Assembly (NCBI GenBank): GCA_965366625.1
Contig: CBDUGP010000027.1
Span: forward strand, 21,678-85,677
DNA: 64,000 nt
Source: JAUIJL01 sp965366625
GTDB lineage: Bacteria; Acidobacteriota; Thermoanaerobaculia; Multivoradales; J023
Direction: 5' to 3'
Shown here: piece after piece, positions 34,952 to 42,729 of the stretch
Layout of the letters: the number at the start of each line of letters is the position of its first letter
How positions within the stretch are numbered: the first letter of the stretch is position 1
The notes under the pieces: model-generated
What the model was told of the DNA's origin: nothing
The model's database searches: none
The model's input: only the letters and a program-made list of their open reading frames with translations
Position numbers and translations under genes: made by a program

Positions 34952-37174
34952 TCAGACCATCGGCACTTCCAAGCGGAAGATCGTGCCTTGGGGTGGGTTG
35001 TCGGTGACGAAGATGTTGGCGTGGTGGTCGGTGACGATGCGGTGCACGATCGAAAGGCCGAGCCCGGTGCCTCGGCCTTTGGTGGAGAAGTAGGGTAGGA
35101 AGACCCGTTCTCGATCCTCGGCGGGGATGCCCCGGCCGGTATCCGCTACTTCCAAAACGATGCGTTTAGGGCCGACTTTGGACGTCAGGGAGACGGTGCC
35201 CGGTGGTTCGGTGGCGGCGAGGGCGTTGTCGATCAGGTTGATCATGACGCTGCGCAGCTGCTCGGGGTCGAAGAAGACCGATTCCGCCCCTTGGCCGACC
35301 TCGAAGTTCAGCTCTACCCCAGGTTTGATGCCCTGATGCAAGCGCACCAGCTCGCCATAGAGGGTAGGAAGTTTAACGCTCTTGGGTCGCGGTTGGGGCA
35401 TGCGGGCGAAGCGTGAGAACTCATCGACCATGGTCTTGAGGCTCTCCACCTCGCGCACGATGGTGACCACGCCCTGTTCCAAGAGCTCGCCCAATTTGGG
35501 ATCACCCAGTTGGTGTTTGCGCAACAAGCGCTCGGCGGTCAATTGGATCGGGGTCAAGGGATTCTTGATCTCATGGGCGATTCGACGCGCCACCTCGTTC
35601 CAAGTGGCCATCTTTTGGGCTTGGATCAGCTCGGTGAGATCTTCGAGCACCAGGACCCGTCCTCCGGCGGGAAGACCGCTGGGATCCGGCAACATGGTGA
35701 CTTTGACTTCGAGGGTTTTCCAAACACCACCGATGGTCAGCTGGAGCTGACGGCGCATTTGCCCGCCGGCCGTAAACTCTTCGCTCAGCAAATTCGCCAG
35801 GCGTCTGCGCTCCGGATCGGACCACACTTCCTTGAGCGGTCGACCGACCACATCCTCGGAGCGTTGGCCGAGAATCGCCAGGGCTGCGTCGTTGCAGGAG
35901 AGGACCACGGAATCCGGTCCGATGGCCAAGACGCCGGCGGCCACGTTTTGGAAAACCGCCTGCTGCCTGCGATTAGAGGACACCAGCTCACGATGCTGAA
36001 GCTCCACCAGCTCGCGGTTGCGCTTCAACTCCCGGGTCATGCTGTTGAAACCGTCCACCAACACCCCGAGTTCGTCGTCCACCGCCACTTGGACCTGATG
36101 ATCCAAATCGCCTTGGGAAATTCGCCGGGTGCCGTCCGCCAGGGCTTGGATCGGCGCTGTGATGCGTCGGGCCAAGCGCATGCCGATCGACGAAAACGCG
36201 AGCATCACCAAGAGCGTGACCATCAACAGAATCGAGAGAAAAATGGCACGCAGATCCTGCCTCTGCACGGTCATCTGCAAATACGCCTGATGGGCTTCCA
36301 CCAAGACCCGGCTCTTGCGTGCCATGTCTCGTGGTAAGACCGTGCCGGTGATCACCACCGTGTGGCGAGGGCGTACGGGCCCTTCGGTGTCCGTTTCGCT
36401 GATTTGGCGCGGTGCGGCGAAGGCGGAGAGCATCAAACGACCGTCGATATCCAGGCTTTCTTCGGGAATCCGCCATGCGGAGCCTTTGCGGATCGCCTCT
36501 TCGAGGAAGTCGGTCCGTCCGCGGAAATTGGGCTCCCGCCGAAAACCCACCGAGAGATCGGCGGTGCCGTGGATATATTCCAGATCGTCGAAAACCGCCA
36601 GGTAGTGAACTTGAAGCTCTTCTCGCAGCTGAATCAGGCGGCGTTGCAGGGCCACCTGCTGGTCGAGGGCGCCGAGATCGTAGGTGATCACCTGTTCGAG
36701 CACCCGGCGGGCGGCCCGCTGGTTGTTGCGCTGAATTTCTTCGGTCAAATATTCGGCGGTTTCCCGGGCTTGCTCCACGACCTCTTCAATCGGCAGGGAA
36801 AACCATTGGTCGAAAGAGTCGAGCAGCAATTTGGTGGCGAACGGGAAGAGGATCAACACCGGGATCATCGATAGGGAGATCGCGGTCAACACGAGCTTGG
36901 TCTTGAATTTTGAGCCGAGAATTCGGTTCTGTCGCTCGAGCAGCAAGCGGAAGAAGCTGCGTACCAGAACCAGGAGGATCGCCAGGATCAAGATGAGGTT
37001 GGCGTACCAGAGGACAAACAGCAGGAGCTTGTTGGCGGCCAGCTCGGCGGGCACCCCTCGCCCGCGCTGCAACATATAATAAACCGCAGCGCACACCGCC
37101 AAGAGGGCGGTGAGGCCTCCGAAAATAAATCGCGTGTCTTTGCGATGCCGGAGGATTTGCTCGCGCAGGTCCAT
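34952..37174 (-). CDS. NtrY-like sensor histidine kinase
   Basis: Membrane kinase of the NtrY class, 740 aa. Two N-terminal helices (about 17-34, 47-67), a third (about 90-110) and a fourth (about 305-325) frame a large periplasmic sensor. A HAMP domain (about 328-380), a PAS domain (about 395-500) and the kinase follow. The H-box AHEIKNPLTPIQLTAERLLRK is the NtrY/NtrB variant, and the HATPase has IDNALAATEPPG, DTGRGIPAED and GTGLGLSIVHRI. It follows a DUF4390 gene by 9 bp, a pairing known for this kinase type. The usual NtrX-type response regulator is not adjacent: the next gene is convergent. Confidence 0.9.
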   Translation of the reverse strand: MDLREQILRHRKDTRFIFGGLTALLAVCAAVYYMLQRGRGVPAELAANKLLLFVLWYANLILILAILLVLVRSFFRLLLERQNRILGSKFKTKLVLTAISLSMIPVLILFPFATKLLLDSFDQWFSLPIEEVVEQARETAEYLTEEIQRNNQRAARRVLEQVITYDLGALDQQVALQRRLIQLREELQVHYLAVFDDLEYIHGTADLSVGFRREPNFRGRTDFLEEAIRKGSAWRIPEESLDIDGRLMLSAFAAPRQISETDTEGPVRPRHTVVITGTVLPRDMARKSRVLVEAHQAYLQMTVQRQDLRAIFLSILLMVTLLVMLAFSSIGMRLARRITAPIQALADGTRRISQGDLDHQVQVAVDDELGVLVDGFNSMTRELKRNRELVELQHRELVSSNRRQQAVFQNVAAGVLAIGPDSVVLSCNDAALAILGQRSEDVVGRPLKEVWSDPERRRLANLLSEEFTAGGQMRRQLQLTIGGVWKTLEVKVTMLPDPSGLPAGGRVLVLEDLTELIQAQKMATWNEVARRIAHEIKNPLTPIQLTAERLLRKHQLGDPKLGELLEQGVVTIVREVESLKTMVDEFSRFARMPQPRPKSVKLPTLYGELVRLHQGIKPGVELNFEVGQGAESVFFDPEQLRSVMINLIDNALAATEPPGTVSLTSKVGPKRIVLEVADTGRGIPAEDRERVFLPYFSTKGRGTGLGLSIVHRIVTDHHANIFVTDNPPQGTIFRLEVPMV

Positions 37175-37183
37175 GGGCCGGGG

Positions 37184-37759
37184 TTATCTCGCCAGGTCGG
37201 CGATGCGGAAGCGGTCGGTTTTGGCCCATTCCGTGGCCAGAGTGCGGGGAATAAAAGCGAACCACATGCGGGTTCCCAATTCGGCCCGGACGCGCAGCTG
37301 GAGCCGCTCGTCGGGATCGCGACCGGCGATCGAAAAAATCGGAAAGTCCGTCAGCTCGGTCATCGCCTGATGCAGCTGATCTGGATCCCGGACCACGCGG
37401 CTTTCGATCAAGCTGCCATCGTGTTTGAAATTCACCAAATACTCGTTGGTGACCGCGTTGAACATGGCGATCACCTGCAGACGGCCACTGGCGACGCTTT
37501 GGTCGAACCAAGATCGCCGATCCCGTTCCAGCTCGAAACGGAAGATCAGATCCGTCGGCAGCCCGCTTTCGATCCTGCGCCGGAAGTCTTTGTCGAATGC
37601 GTTGACCAAGCGAAAGGTGGTCAGCACCTGTTGATCCTGAATTTTGATCCGCAGGTCTTGAATTCCAGCCTCACCGGCGGCTTCCACGGACACGCCTAAC
37701 CACAGGGCGAAAAGGCCCACGGGCAATAACCAAGACAGCATCAGCATGCGGGGTTTCAT
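37184..37759 (-). CDS. DUF4390 exported protein
   Basis: Small exported protein (191 aa) of the DUF4390 family, which is often encoded next to NtrY-like kinases and may be an accessory periplasmic sensor. A signal peptide (about 1-27, hydrophobic LSWLLPVGLFALWLGVSV) is followed by the domain, including QDLRIKIQDQQVLTTFRLVNAF and RDPDERLQLRVRAEL. I use the ATG at 37759; the frame is open to a TTG at 37807 but the extra residues give no better start. The stop lies 9 bp before the kinase start, so the two are co-transcribed. Confidence 0.85.
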   Translation of the reverse strand: MKPRMLMLSWLLPVGLFALWLGVSVEAAGEAGIQDLRIKIQDQQVLTTFRLVNAFDKDFRRRIESGLPTDLIFRFELERDRRSWFDQSVASGRLQVIAMFNAVTNEYLVNFKHDGSLIESRVVRDPDQLHQAMTELTDFPIFSIAGRDPDERLQLRVRAELGTRMWFAFIPRTLATEWAKTDRFRIADLAR

Positions 37760-37881
37760 CACCGAATATTCACCATCGAGAGAGAACTCTAGCATTTTTG
37801 GGTGCAAGGGTCCGTGGCGGGGGGCCAGTTGCTGCTCGGGGGGGATTTCAAGGGAAGGATCGGTTCCAGCCCGATCCAGGC

Positions 37882-37887
37882 TACAAT
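37882..37887 (+). promoter_or_regulatory. Possible -10 box for smpB
   Basis: TACAAT, five of six bases of the consensus, 32 bp before the smpB ATG. No matching -35 is seen at 16-18 bp. Confidence 0.35.
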
Positions 37888-37919
37888 GTGGCGCTTCGTG
37901 TCGCCTTTAGGAGATTGTA

Positions 37920-38390
37920 ATGGCAGAGCAAGAATATACCCGCAACTTAGCGAGCAATCGCAAAGCGTTTCACGAATATCACATCCATGACCGCTTCGAG
38001 GCGGGCATTGCCTTGACCGGAACGGAAGTTAAGGCTGCGCGCTCGGGCAAGGTGCAGCTCAAGGAAGGCTTCGTCGAGTTTCGCGGCGACCAGGCATTTT
38101 TGTCCGGGGTGCACATCAGCCCCTACAGCCACGGCAACCGCGAAAATCACCTGCCGGATCGTCCGCGCAAGTTGCTGCTGCATCGTCGCGAGCTGGACAA
38201 GCTGTTGGGCAGGAGCCAAACCAAGGGGCATACCATCGTCCCCTTGTCGATGTATTTGAAGGGCAATCGAATCAAAGTGGAAGTGGCGTTGGTGCAGGGC
38301 AAGAAGCTCTACGACAAGCGCCAAGCGGCCAAAGAGCGAGAGTTGAATAAGGAAGCGCGCGAAGCCATGAAGGTGGCGACCCGCTATTAA
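37920..38390 (+). CDS. smpB: SmpB, tmRNA-binding protein
   Basis: Essential partner of tmRNA in freeing stalled ribosomes (trans-translation). At 156 aa it has the usual length and all segments: NRKAFHEYHI, FEAGIALTGTEVKAARSGKVQLKEGFV, HISPYSHGN, RKLLLHRRELDKL, TIVPLSMYLK, and the basic C-terminal tail after KKLYDKR (KERELNKEAREAMK). ATG at 37920 with GGAG nine bases upstream. The tmRNA gene itself is not seen nearby. The next gene begins 45 bp later. Confidence 0.97.
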   Translation: MAEQEYTRNLASNRKAFHEYHIHDRFEAGIALTGTEVKAARSGKVQLKEGFVEFRGDQAFLSGVHISPYSHGNRENHLPDRPRKLLLHRRELDKLLGRSQTKGHTIVPLSMYLKGNRIKVEVALVQGKKLYDKRQAAKERELNKEAREAMKVATRY

Positions 38391-38435
38391 CCGCAGCCTG
38401 ACCTGATTTTTTAGCAACAGGATTTTCTCAGCAAC

Positions 38436-38984
38436 ATGGCTTTCTTAAAAGACCTGCCGCCGACCGCGGCCTTGCTCGAAGTGTTTCGTGCCTATCCCAC
38501 GACCGCCAAGCCGCTGCTGGAATTCCACCAGGCCCTGCTGCGCGGAGAGTCACCGCTGACCCCGGCGGAGCGGGAGCTGATCGCAGCTTATGTTTCAGGG
38601 CTCAATGCTTGTTCCTATTGCCACGGCATCCACACCGCCACGGCCGAGGCATTCGGGGTGCAAGAGGGTCTCTTGGACGCCCTGCTTAGGGACGTGGACT
38701 CATCGCCCGTGGACGAGAAAATGAAACCCATCTTGCGTTACGTCCAAAAACTCACCTCGGCGCCGAGCCGGATGACCCCGGCCGACGCCGACGCGGTTTA
38801 TGCCGTGGGTTGGGACGACGCCGCCCTGCATACGGCAGTGAGCGTTTGTGCTCTATTGAACTTCATGAATCGATTGGTCGAAGGTCTCGGTATCGAGGTT
38901 CCGGCGGGTTACCACGCCGAGTCGGCCCAGCGTCTGAAGGGGGTCGGTTACGCCGGTCTGATCGAGATGCTCGATGAGCCATGA
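38436..38984 (+). CDS. AhpD-like carboxymuconolactone decarboxylase family protein
   Basis: Alkylhydroperoxidase D-like protein (182 aa) of the peroxidase-related subgroup. The redox pair is Cys59 and Cys62 in ACSYCHGIH, with His66 in the same motif; Glu45/Glu47 upstream could supply the proton relay. Such proteins reduce peroxides with thiols, or lack a known substrate. It probably begins the operon with the ECF transporter, since its stop overlaps the ecfT start by four bases. That context does not show a direct functional link. Start ATG 38436; its Shine-Dalgarno is poor. Confidence 0.85.
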   Translation: MAFLKDLPPTAALLEVFRAYPTTAKPLLEFHQALLRGESPLTPAERELIAAYVSGLNACSYCHGIHTATAEAFGVQEGLLDALLRDVDSSPVDEKMKPILRYVQKLTSAPSRMTPADADAVYAVGWDDAALHTAVSVCALLNFMNRLVEGLGIEVPAGYHAESAQRLKGVGYAGLIEMLDEP

Positions 38985-40075
38985 CTGCGGGCCGTGCTCT
39001 GCCTGATTCGGAGACCGAGCCGCGTTTCCACTCGACTTCGTTGGTCATCTGGTGTTTGTCGGCCCTTTTGCCTGTCGCGTTGACCTCGAATCCCATCTAT
39101 TTGGTCGTCACCCTGATCTTGGCGTGTGTGCTTTTCGGGGCGGTTGCGCGAGGTTCTGAGGATGCTGAGGCTTGGGGTGGTTTTGCGCGCTTCGGCGCGT
39201 TTTTCGTCTTGTTGTCAATGGCCTTCAATCTCTTCTTCGGAACCGGCGGTGAGACGGTCCTGGTGGAGCTGCCCTCCTGGAAACCACAGCCGGACTCGCC
39301 CTTTCAAATCGGGGGTTCCTTGACCCTCGAAGGCCTAATTTTGGCTTTGACCTCGGCCATGGCTTTGGTCACCCTGGTGTTGGTCCTGGCCTGCTTCAAC
39401 TCGATGGTCGACCACTACTTTTTGTTGCGCAGTGTGCCGTCGTTCCTAAATCAGGCCGCGACCGTGATTTCCATCGGATTGGCCCTATTGCCCCAATGGG
39501 TTCGGGCCCAGCGCGAGATTCGTCAAGCCCAGGCCCTGCGCGGGCATCAAGTCCGAAAGCTGCGGGATTTTCTGCCGATGATTTGGGCCCTTCTTTCCGA
39601 GGCCTTGGAAAAAGCGATGGTGTTGGCGGAGTCCATGGAGGCCCGCGGTTTCGGGTCCGCCGGCGCTGCTCCGCGCCGCTTCCGATGGGCTTTGTTGATG
39701 GCTTTGATTTCGGTCTTCGGCGGTTGGTTGATGCTCGATCTGGGTCCCCCGAGGTGGATCGGAATCTCGTGCATAGCTCTGGGATCGGTCATCCTGATCG
39801 AGACGCTGAGGCGCCTCGGACGACGCAGCCGTCGGACTCGCTACCGGCGCCAGCCATGGCATCGGCGGGACGTTGGGTTGGCCGCCTGGTCATTGGCTGC
39901 TGCCCTGGCGTTCGGAGGCTTGGCGACGCGCTCGGCCTTGGCCTACGACATCTTGCCCTTGGCCGGCAGCCCGCCGTTCGATATTCGGGTGTTGGTTCCG
40001 CTGTCGGTCTTGCTCGCCCCGTGGGTTCTGCGGTCCCGATTCGGGGCGGGGATCGATGGAGGAAGTTCGTCGTGA
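38981..40075 (+). CDS. ECF transporter transmembrane (T) component
   Basis: Energy-coupling T subunit (EcfT/CbiQ family, 364 aa) that links the vitamin-binding S subunit to the ATPases. Membrane helices are seen at about 22-60, 68-90, 118-142 and near 155-175, with two more at 243-265 and 300-320. The two coupling helices carry the conserved Ala-Arg-Gly-type signatures: AQALRGHQ and SMEARGFGS. C-terminal part is longer than usual, with extra helices. ATGA overlap with the AhpD-like gene upstream and GTGA overlap with the ATPase gene downstream. Confidence 0.88.
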   Translation: MTAGRALPDSETEPRFHSTSLVIWCLSALLPVALTSNPIYLVVTLILACVLFGAVARGSEDAEAWGGFARFGAFFVLLSMAFNLFFGTGGETVLVELPSWKPQPDSPFQIGGSLTLEGLILALTSAMALVTLVLVLACFNSMVDHYFLLRSVPSFLNQAATVISIGLALLPQWVRAQREIRQAQALRGHQVRKLRDFLPMIWALLSEALEKAMVLAESMEARGFGSAGAAPRRFRWALLMALISVFGGWLMLDLGPPRWIGISCIALGSVILIETLRRLGRRSRRTRYRRQPWHRRDVGLAAWSLAAALAFGGLATRSALAYDILPLAGSPPFDIRVLVPLSVLLAPWVLRSRFGAGIDGGSSS

Positions 40076-41763
40076 GGGCGCAGATCGAGATCGAAGAACT
40101 CACCTACACCTATCCAGGTGCATCCGCGCCGATTTTGGAACGATTTCATCTCGTGGTGGGGCAGGGTGAGCTGCTGCTGGTGGCCGGCAAGTCCGGGGTC
40201 GGCAAGAGTTCTTTGTTGCGGGTCTTCAACGGTTTGGTGCCCCATTTTCACGGCGGCAAGTTGAGTGGCTCGGTTCGGGTTTTAGGGCGCGATCCGGTGC
40301 GCCTGGGGCCGCGGGTGATGAGCGATTGGGTCGGTTTCGTGAATCAAGACCCCGAGGCTCAATTCGTAGCGTCTTTCGTTGAGGACGAGCTGGCTTTCGC
40401 GATGGAAAATCATGGCGTGAAGCCCGACGAAATGGGGCGACGGATCGACGAGGTTCTGGACCGCATGTCGATGGTCCACCTGCGTCGGCGGCGGGTCGAT
40501 TCTCTATCCGGCGGCGAGCGACAGCGGGTTGCCGTGGCCGGGGCTCTGACCCTGCGGCCATCGGTTCTGGTGCTCGACGAGCCGACCTCCCAGCTGGACC
40601 CGGAAAGCGCCGAACAGGTGCTTCTATCCCTCGACCGGCTCAAAGCTCAAGGCCTGACGCTGATCGTTTCCGAGCATCGCTTGGAGCGCATCGTCGGCAG
40701 GGCCGATCGGGTCTTGTTGATGTCCGACGAAGGCCCGCACCGGATCGGCAAACCGGCGAAGATCTTGAGCGGCTCGGCTATGGCTCCACCCTTGTTGCAG
40801 CTGGCGTCGGCGTTGAATTGGGAGCGTCCACCGGTGACCCTCGAACAGGCTCGATCCCATCCGCGGTGGCCGGAGTTGGAGCAGCAGCTCGCAAAGTTAT
40901 CTTTGACCGGCATTGAGAGCGAGAGCCCCGACGGGGCGTCGGAATCGGACCCGCAAAACGCGGTGACGGTGCAAGCGCTCGAATATCACTATGCCAATCA
41001 GCATGGGGGCATGGCCGCCCTCGACGGCGTCGAGTTCAGCTTGCCCAGGGGCACATGGACGGCGTTGATGGGCCGGAACGGATCCGGCAAATCGACCCTG
41101 ATGAAGTGTTTGATGGGCATCTTGCGCCCCGAAATCGGGCAAATTCGCCTCCATCCGAACGCCGACCTCACCTTGGACCCGACCCAATCCCAGCTCTCCG
41201 AGCTTTGTCGTTGGGTCGGTTTTGTGCCCCAGAACCCCTCTCGTCTGCTCTTCCACGACACCGTCGACAGCGAAATCGAATATGGATTGAAGGGCGATCG
41301 GGAGCGTGAGATCTGGCGTCGGCTGTCACCGTCCCTCGGTTTGGACGGGTTCGGGTTCCTGCATCCGCGGGATTTGAGCACCGGTGAGCGCCAACGATTG
41401 GCGGTGGCGACGATCCTGATCATGGGGCCCAGGCTGCTGCTTTTGGACGAGCCCACCCGCGGGCTCGACGTTTCGTCGAAGGAACGTTTCAGTGACGTGT
41501 TGCGCGCCCTGGTGGATGAAGGCATCACGGTGCTGACCGCCTCCCACGACGTGGAATGGGTCGCGAGAACCGCTGATCGGGCCGTGATTTTGGAGGCCGG
41601 TAGGGTGATCGACTCGGGTTCCGTGCGCGAGGTCCTGGGAGGCAGGCACGGCCGGACCAGGCCGGAATTCGAATTTGTGCCACAAATGGTGGGTTTGACG
41701 GGGCAGGCACGGTGGCTGACCCCGGAAGCATTGTTGGCTTCGCTCTCGGAGCATCGTCCATGA
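40072..41763 (+). CDS. ECF transporter duplicated ATPase (EcfA-EcfA')
   Basis: Two ABC ATPase domains in one chain (563 aa), replacing separate EcfA and EcfA'. Domain 1 has Walker A GKSGVGKSS, signature LSGGERQRVAVAGAL and Walker B VLVLDEPTSQLD. Domain 2 has GRNGSGKST, LSTGERQRLAVATIL and LLLLDEPTRGLD, with H-loop VLTASHDVEWV. The signature of the second half has Thr for Gly (LSTGE). The start is GTG 40072, overlapping the T-component stop, with GGAGGA (40058-40063) upstream; the longer open frame to 39496 overlaps ecfT and is rejected. The stop overlaps the S-component start in a duplicated ATGA junction. Confidence 0.9.
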   Translation: MRAQIEIEELTYTYPGASAPILERFHLVVGQGELLLVAGKSGVGKSSLLRVFNGLVPHFHGGKLSGSVRVLGRDPVRLGPRVMSDWVGFVNQDPEAQFVASFVEDELAFAMENHGVKPDEMGRRIDEVLDRMSMVHLRRRRVDSLSGGERQRVAVAGALTLRPSVLVLDEPTSQLDPESAEQVLLSLDRLKAQGLTLIVSEHRLERIVGRADRVLLMSDEGPHRIGKPAKILSGSAMAPPLLQLASALNWERPPVTLEQARSHPRWPELEQQLAKLSLTGIESESPDGASESDPQNAVTVQALEYHYANQHGGMAALDGVEFSLPRGTWTALMGRNGSGKSTLMKCLMGILRPEIGQIRLHPNADLTLDPTQSQLSELCRWVGFVPQNPSRLLFHDTVDSEIEYGLKGDREREIWRRLSPSLGLDGFGFLHPRDLSTGERQRLAVATILIMGPRLLLLDEPTRGLDVSSKERFSDVLRALVDEGITVLTASHDVEWVARTADRAVILEAGRVIDSGSVREVLGGRHGRTRPEFEFVPQMVGLTGQARWLTPEALLASLSEHRP

Positions 41764-41789
41764 GCCACAATTCGTCCATGAGCCATAGG
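41754..41789. repeat. 18-bp tandem repeat duplicating the EcfA/S stop-start junction
   Basis: TCGTCCATGAGCCACAAT (41754-41771) and TCGTCCATGAGCCATAGG (41772-41789). Each carries ATGA; the first holds the ATPase stop codon and the S-component start, and the second gives another in-frame ATG at 41778. Confidence 0.9.
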
Positions 41790-42638
41790 TGGGGTGATTT
41801 GCTGTCCGCAGCGACCCTGGTCGTGGCGTCCGCCCTCGGATTGTGGGGTCTTTTTCGACCTCTCTTCCTTTCCGCCGGCGAACTCGGCCGAGACGCCATT
41901 GCCGGCGCGGGCAGTGAGCAAGCGCCGGTGTTGATCTTCGGCTTGCTGGCTCTCTGCTTGGTGGTGGTGGTCGGCAATTTGGAGACCCGCAGAATGGACG
42001 CTCGGTCGGTGGCTTTGCTCGGCGTGCTGGTGGGCATCAGCGCCTGCTTGCGCCTGGTTTCAGGCCCCCTCGGAGCGAGCGGCTCGTTTTTGCTGCCGAT
42101 TCTGTGCGGTTATGCCTTCGGTGCCGACTTTGGATTCCTGCTCGGCGCCCTGGCCATGTTGATGTCCGCCTTGTTGACCGGCGGCATCGGACCGTGGTTG
42201 CCGTTTCAAATGTTCGGGGTCGGCTGGTGCGGCATGGTGGCGGGTTGGCTGCCCCAAATGCCGGGCCGTTACGCCCGATCCTGTGCGTTGTTGGCGGTTT
42301 GGGGGGTGCTGAGTGCCTTTGTCTTCGGCGCGTTGATGAATCTGTGGATCTGGCCCTTCCTGACGCCGGACGTTTCAGATCACAGCTTCGCTCCGGGCCA
42401 AGCCTGGAAAGTCACGGCAGCGCGCTTTGGAGCCTATTATTTGGCGACGTCCAGTTGGTGGGATGCGGGCCGGGCGGTGGCCAACGGAGTGCTTCTGCTG
42501 GTGGGTGGCCCGCCGATTCTGCGCTTATTCGAGCGTTTCCAACGCCGGCTGCAATTCGAGACCGCCGGCCGGGAGCTTTCCCCCGACCGGCCGCTTTCCC
42601 CCAGCCGAGGCTCGTTCGACGCTCAATCCGACGCCTGA
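41760..42638 (+). CDS. ECF transporter substrate-binding (S) component
   Basis: Small membrane protein (292 aa) with about six helices (16-36, 55-75, 80-100, 108-145, 150-170, 180-205) that would bind the vitamin for the ECF importer. Features such as FQMFGVGWCGMVAGWLPQMPG and GALMNLWIWPF resemble the CbrT-type S components linked to cobalamin or a related compound; this is recognition from memory, and no B12 riboswitch is present, so the substrate is uncertain. It starts at ATG 41760 or 41778 in the repeated junction. A short soluble C-terminal tail follows the last helix near 240-260. Last gene of the ECF operon. Confidence 0.8.
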   Translation: MSHNSSMSHRWGDLLSAATLVVASALGLWGLFRPLFLSAGELGRDAIAGAGSEQAPVLIFGLLALCLVVVVGNLETRRMDARSVALLGVLVGISACLRLVSGPLGASGSFLLPILCGYAFGADFGFLLGALAMLMSALLTGGIGPWLPFQMFGVGWCGMVAGWLPQMPGRYARSCALLAVWGVLSAFVFGALMNLWIWPFLTPDVSDHSFAPGQAWKVTAARFGAYYLATSSWWDAGRAVANGVLLLVGGPPILRLFERFQRRLQFETAGRELSPDRPLSPSRGSFDAQSDA

Positions 42639-42729
42639 GCTTTTACACCCTTCGATTGCACCGCTTGGGCACCCACCCTTTTTGACCTCGGAGATCAAGG
42701 CACCCGCGTGCAGGGCCATCTTCTGAGGC

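Noticed and set aside
38391..38435. Search for a vitamin riboswitch before the ECF operon
   Set aside because: The gap is only 45 bp and no conserved B12-box or other aptamer signature is seen here or in the gap before smpB.
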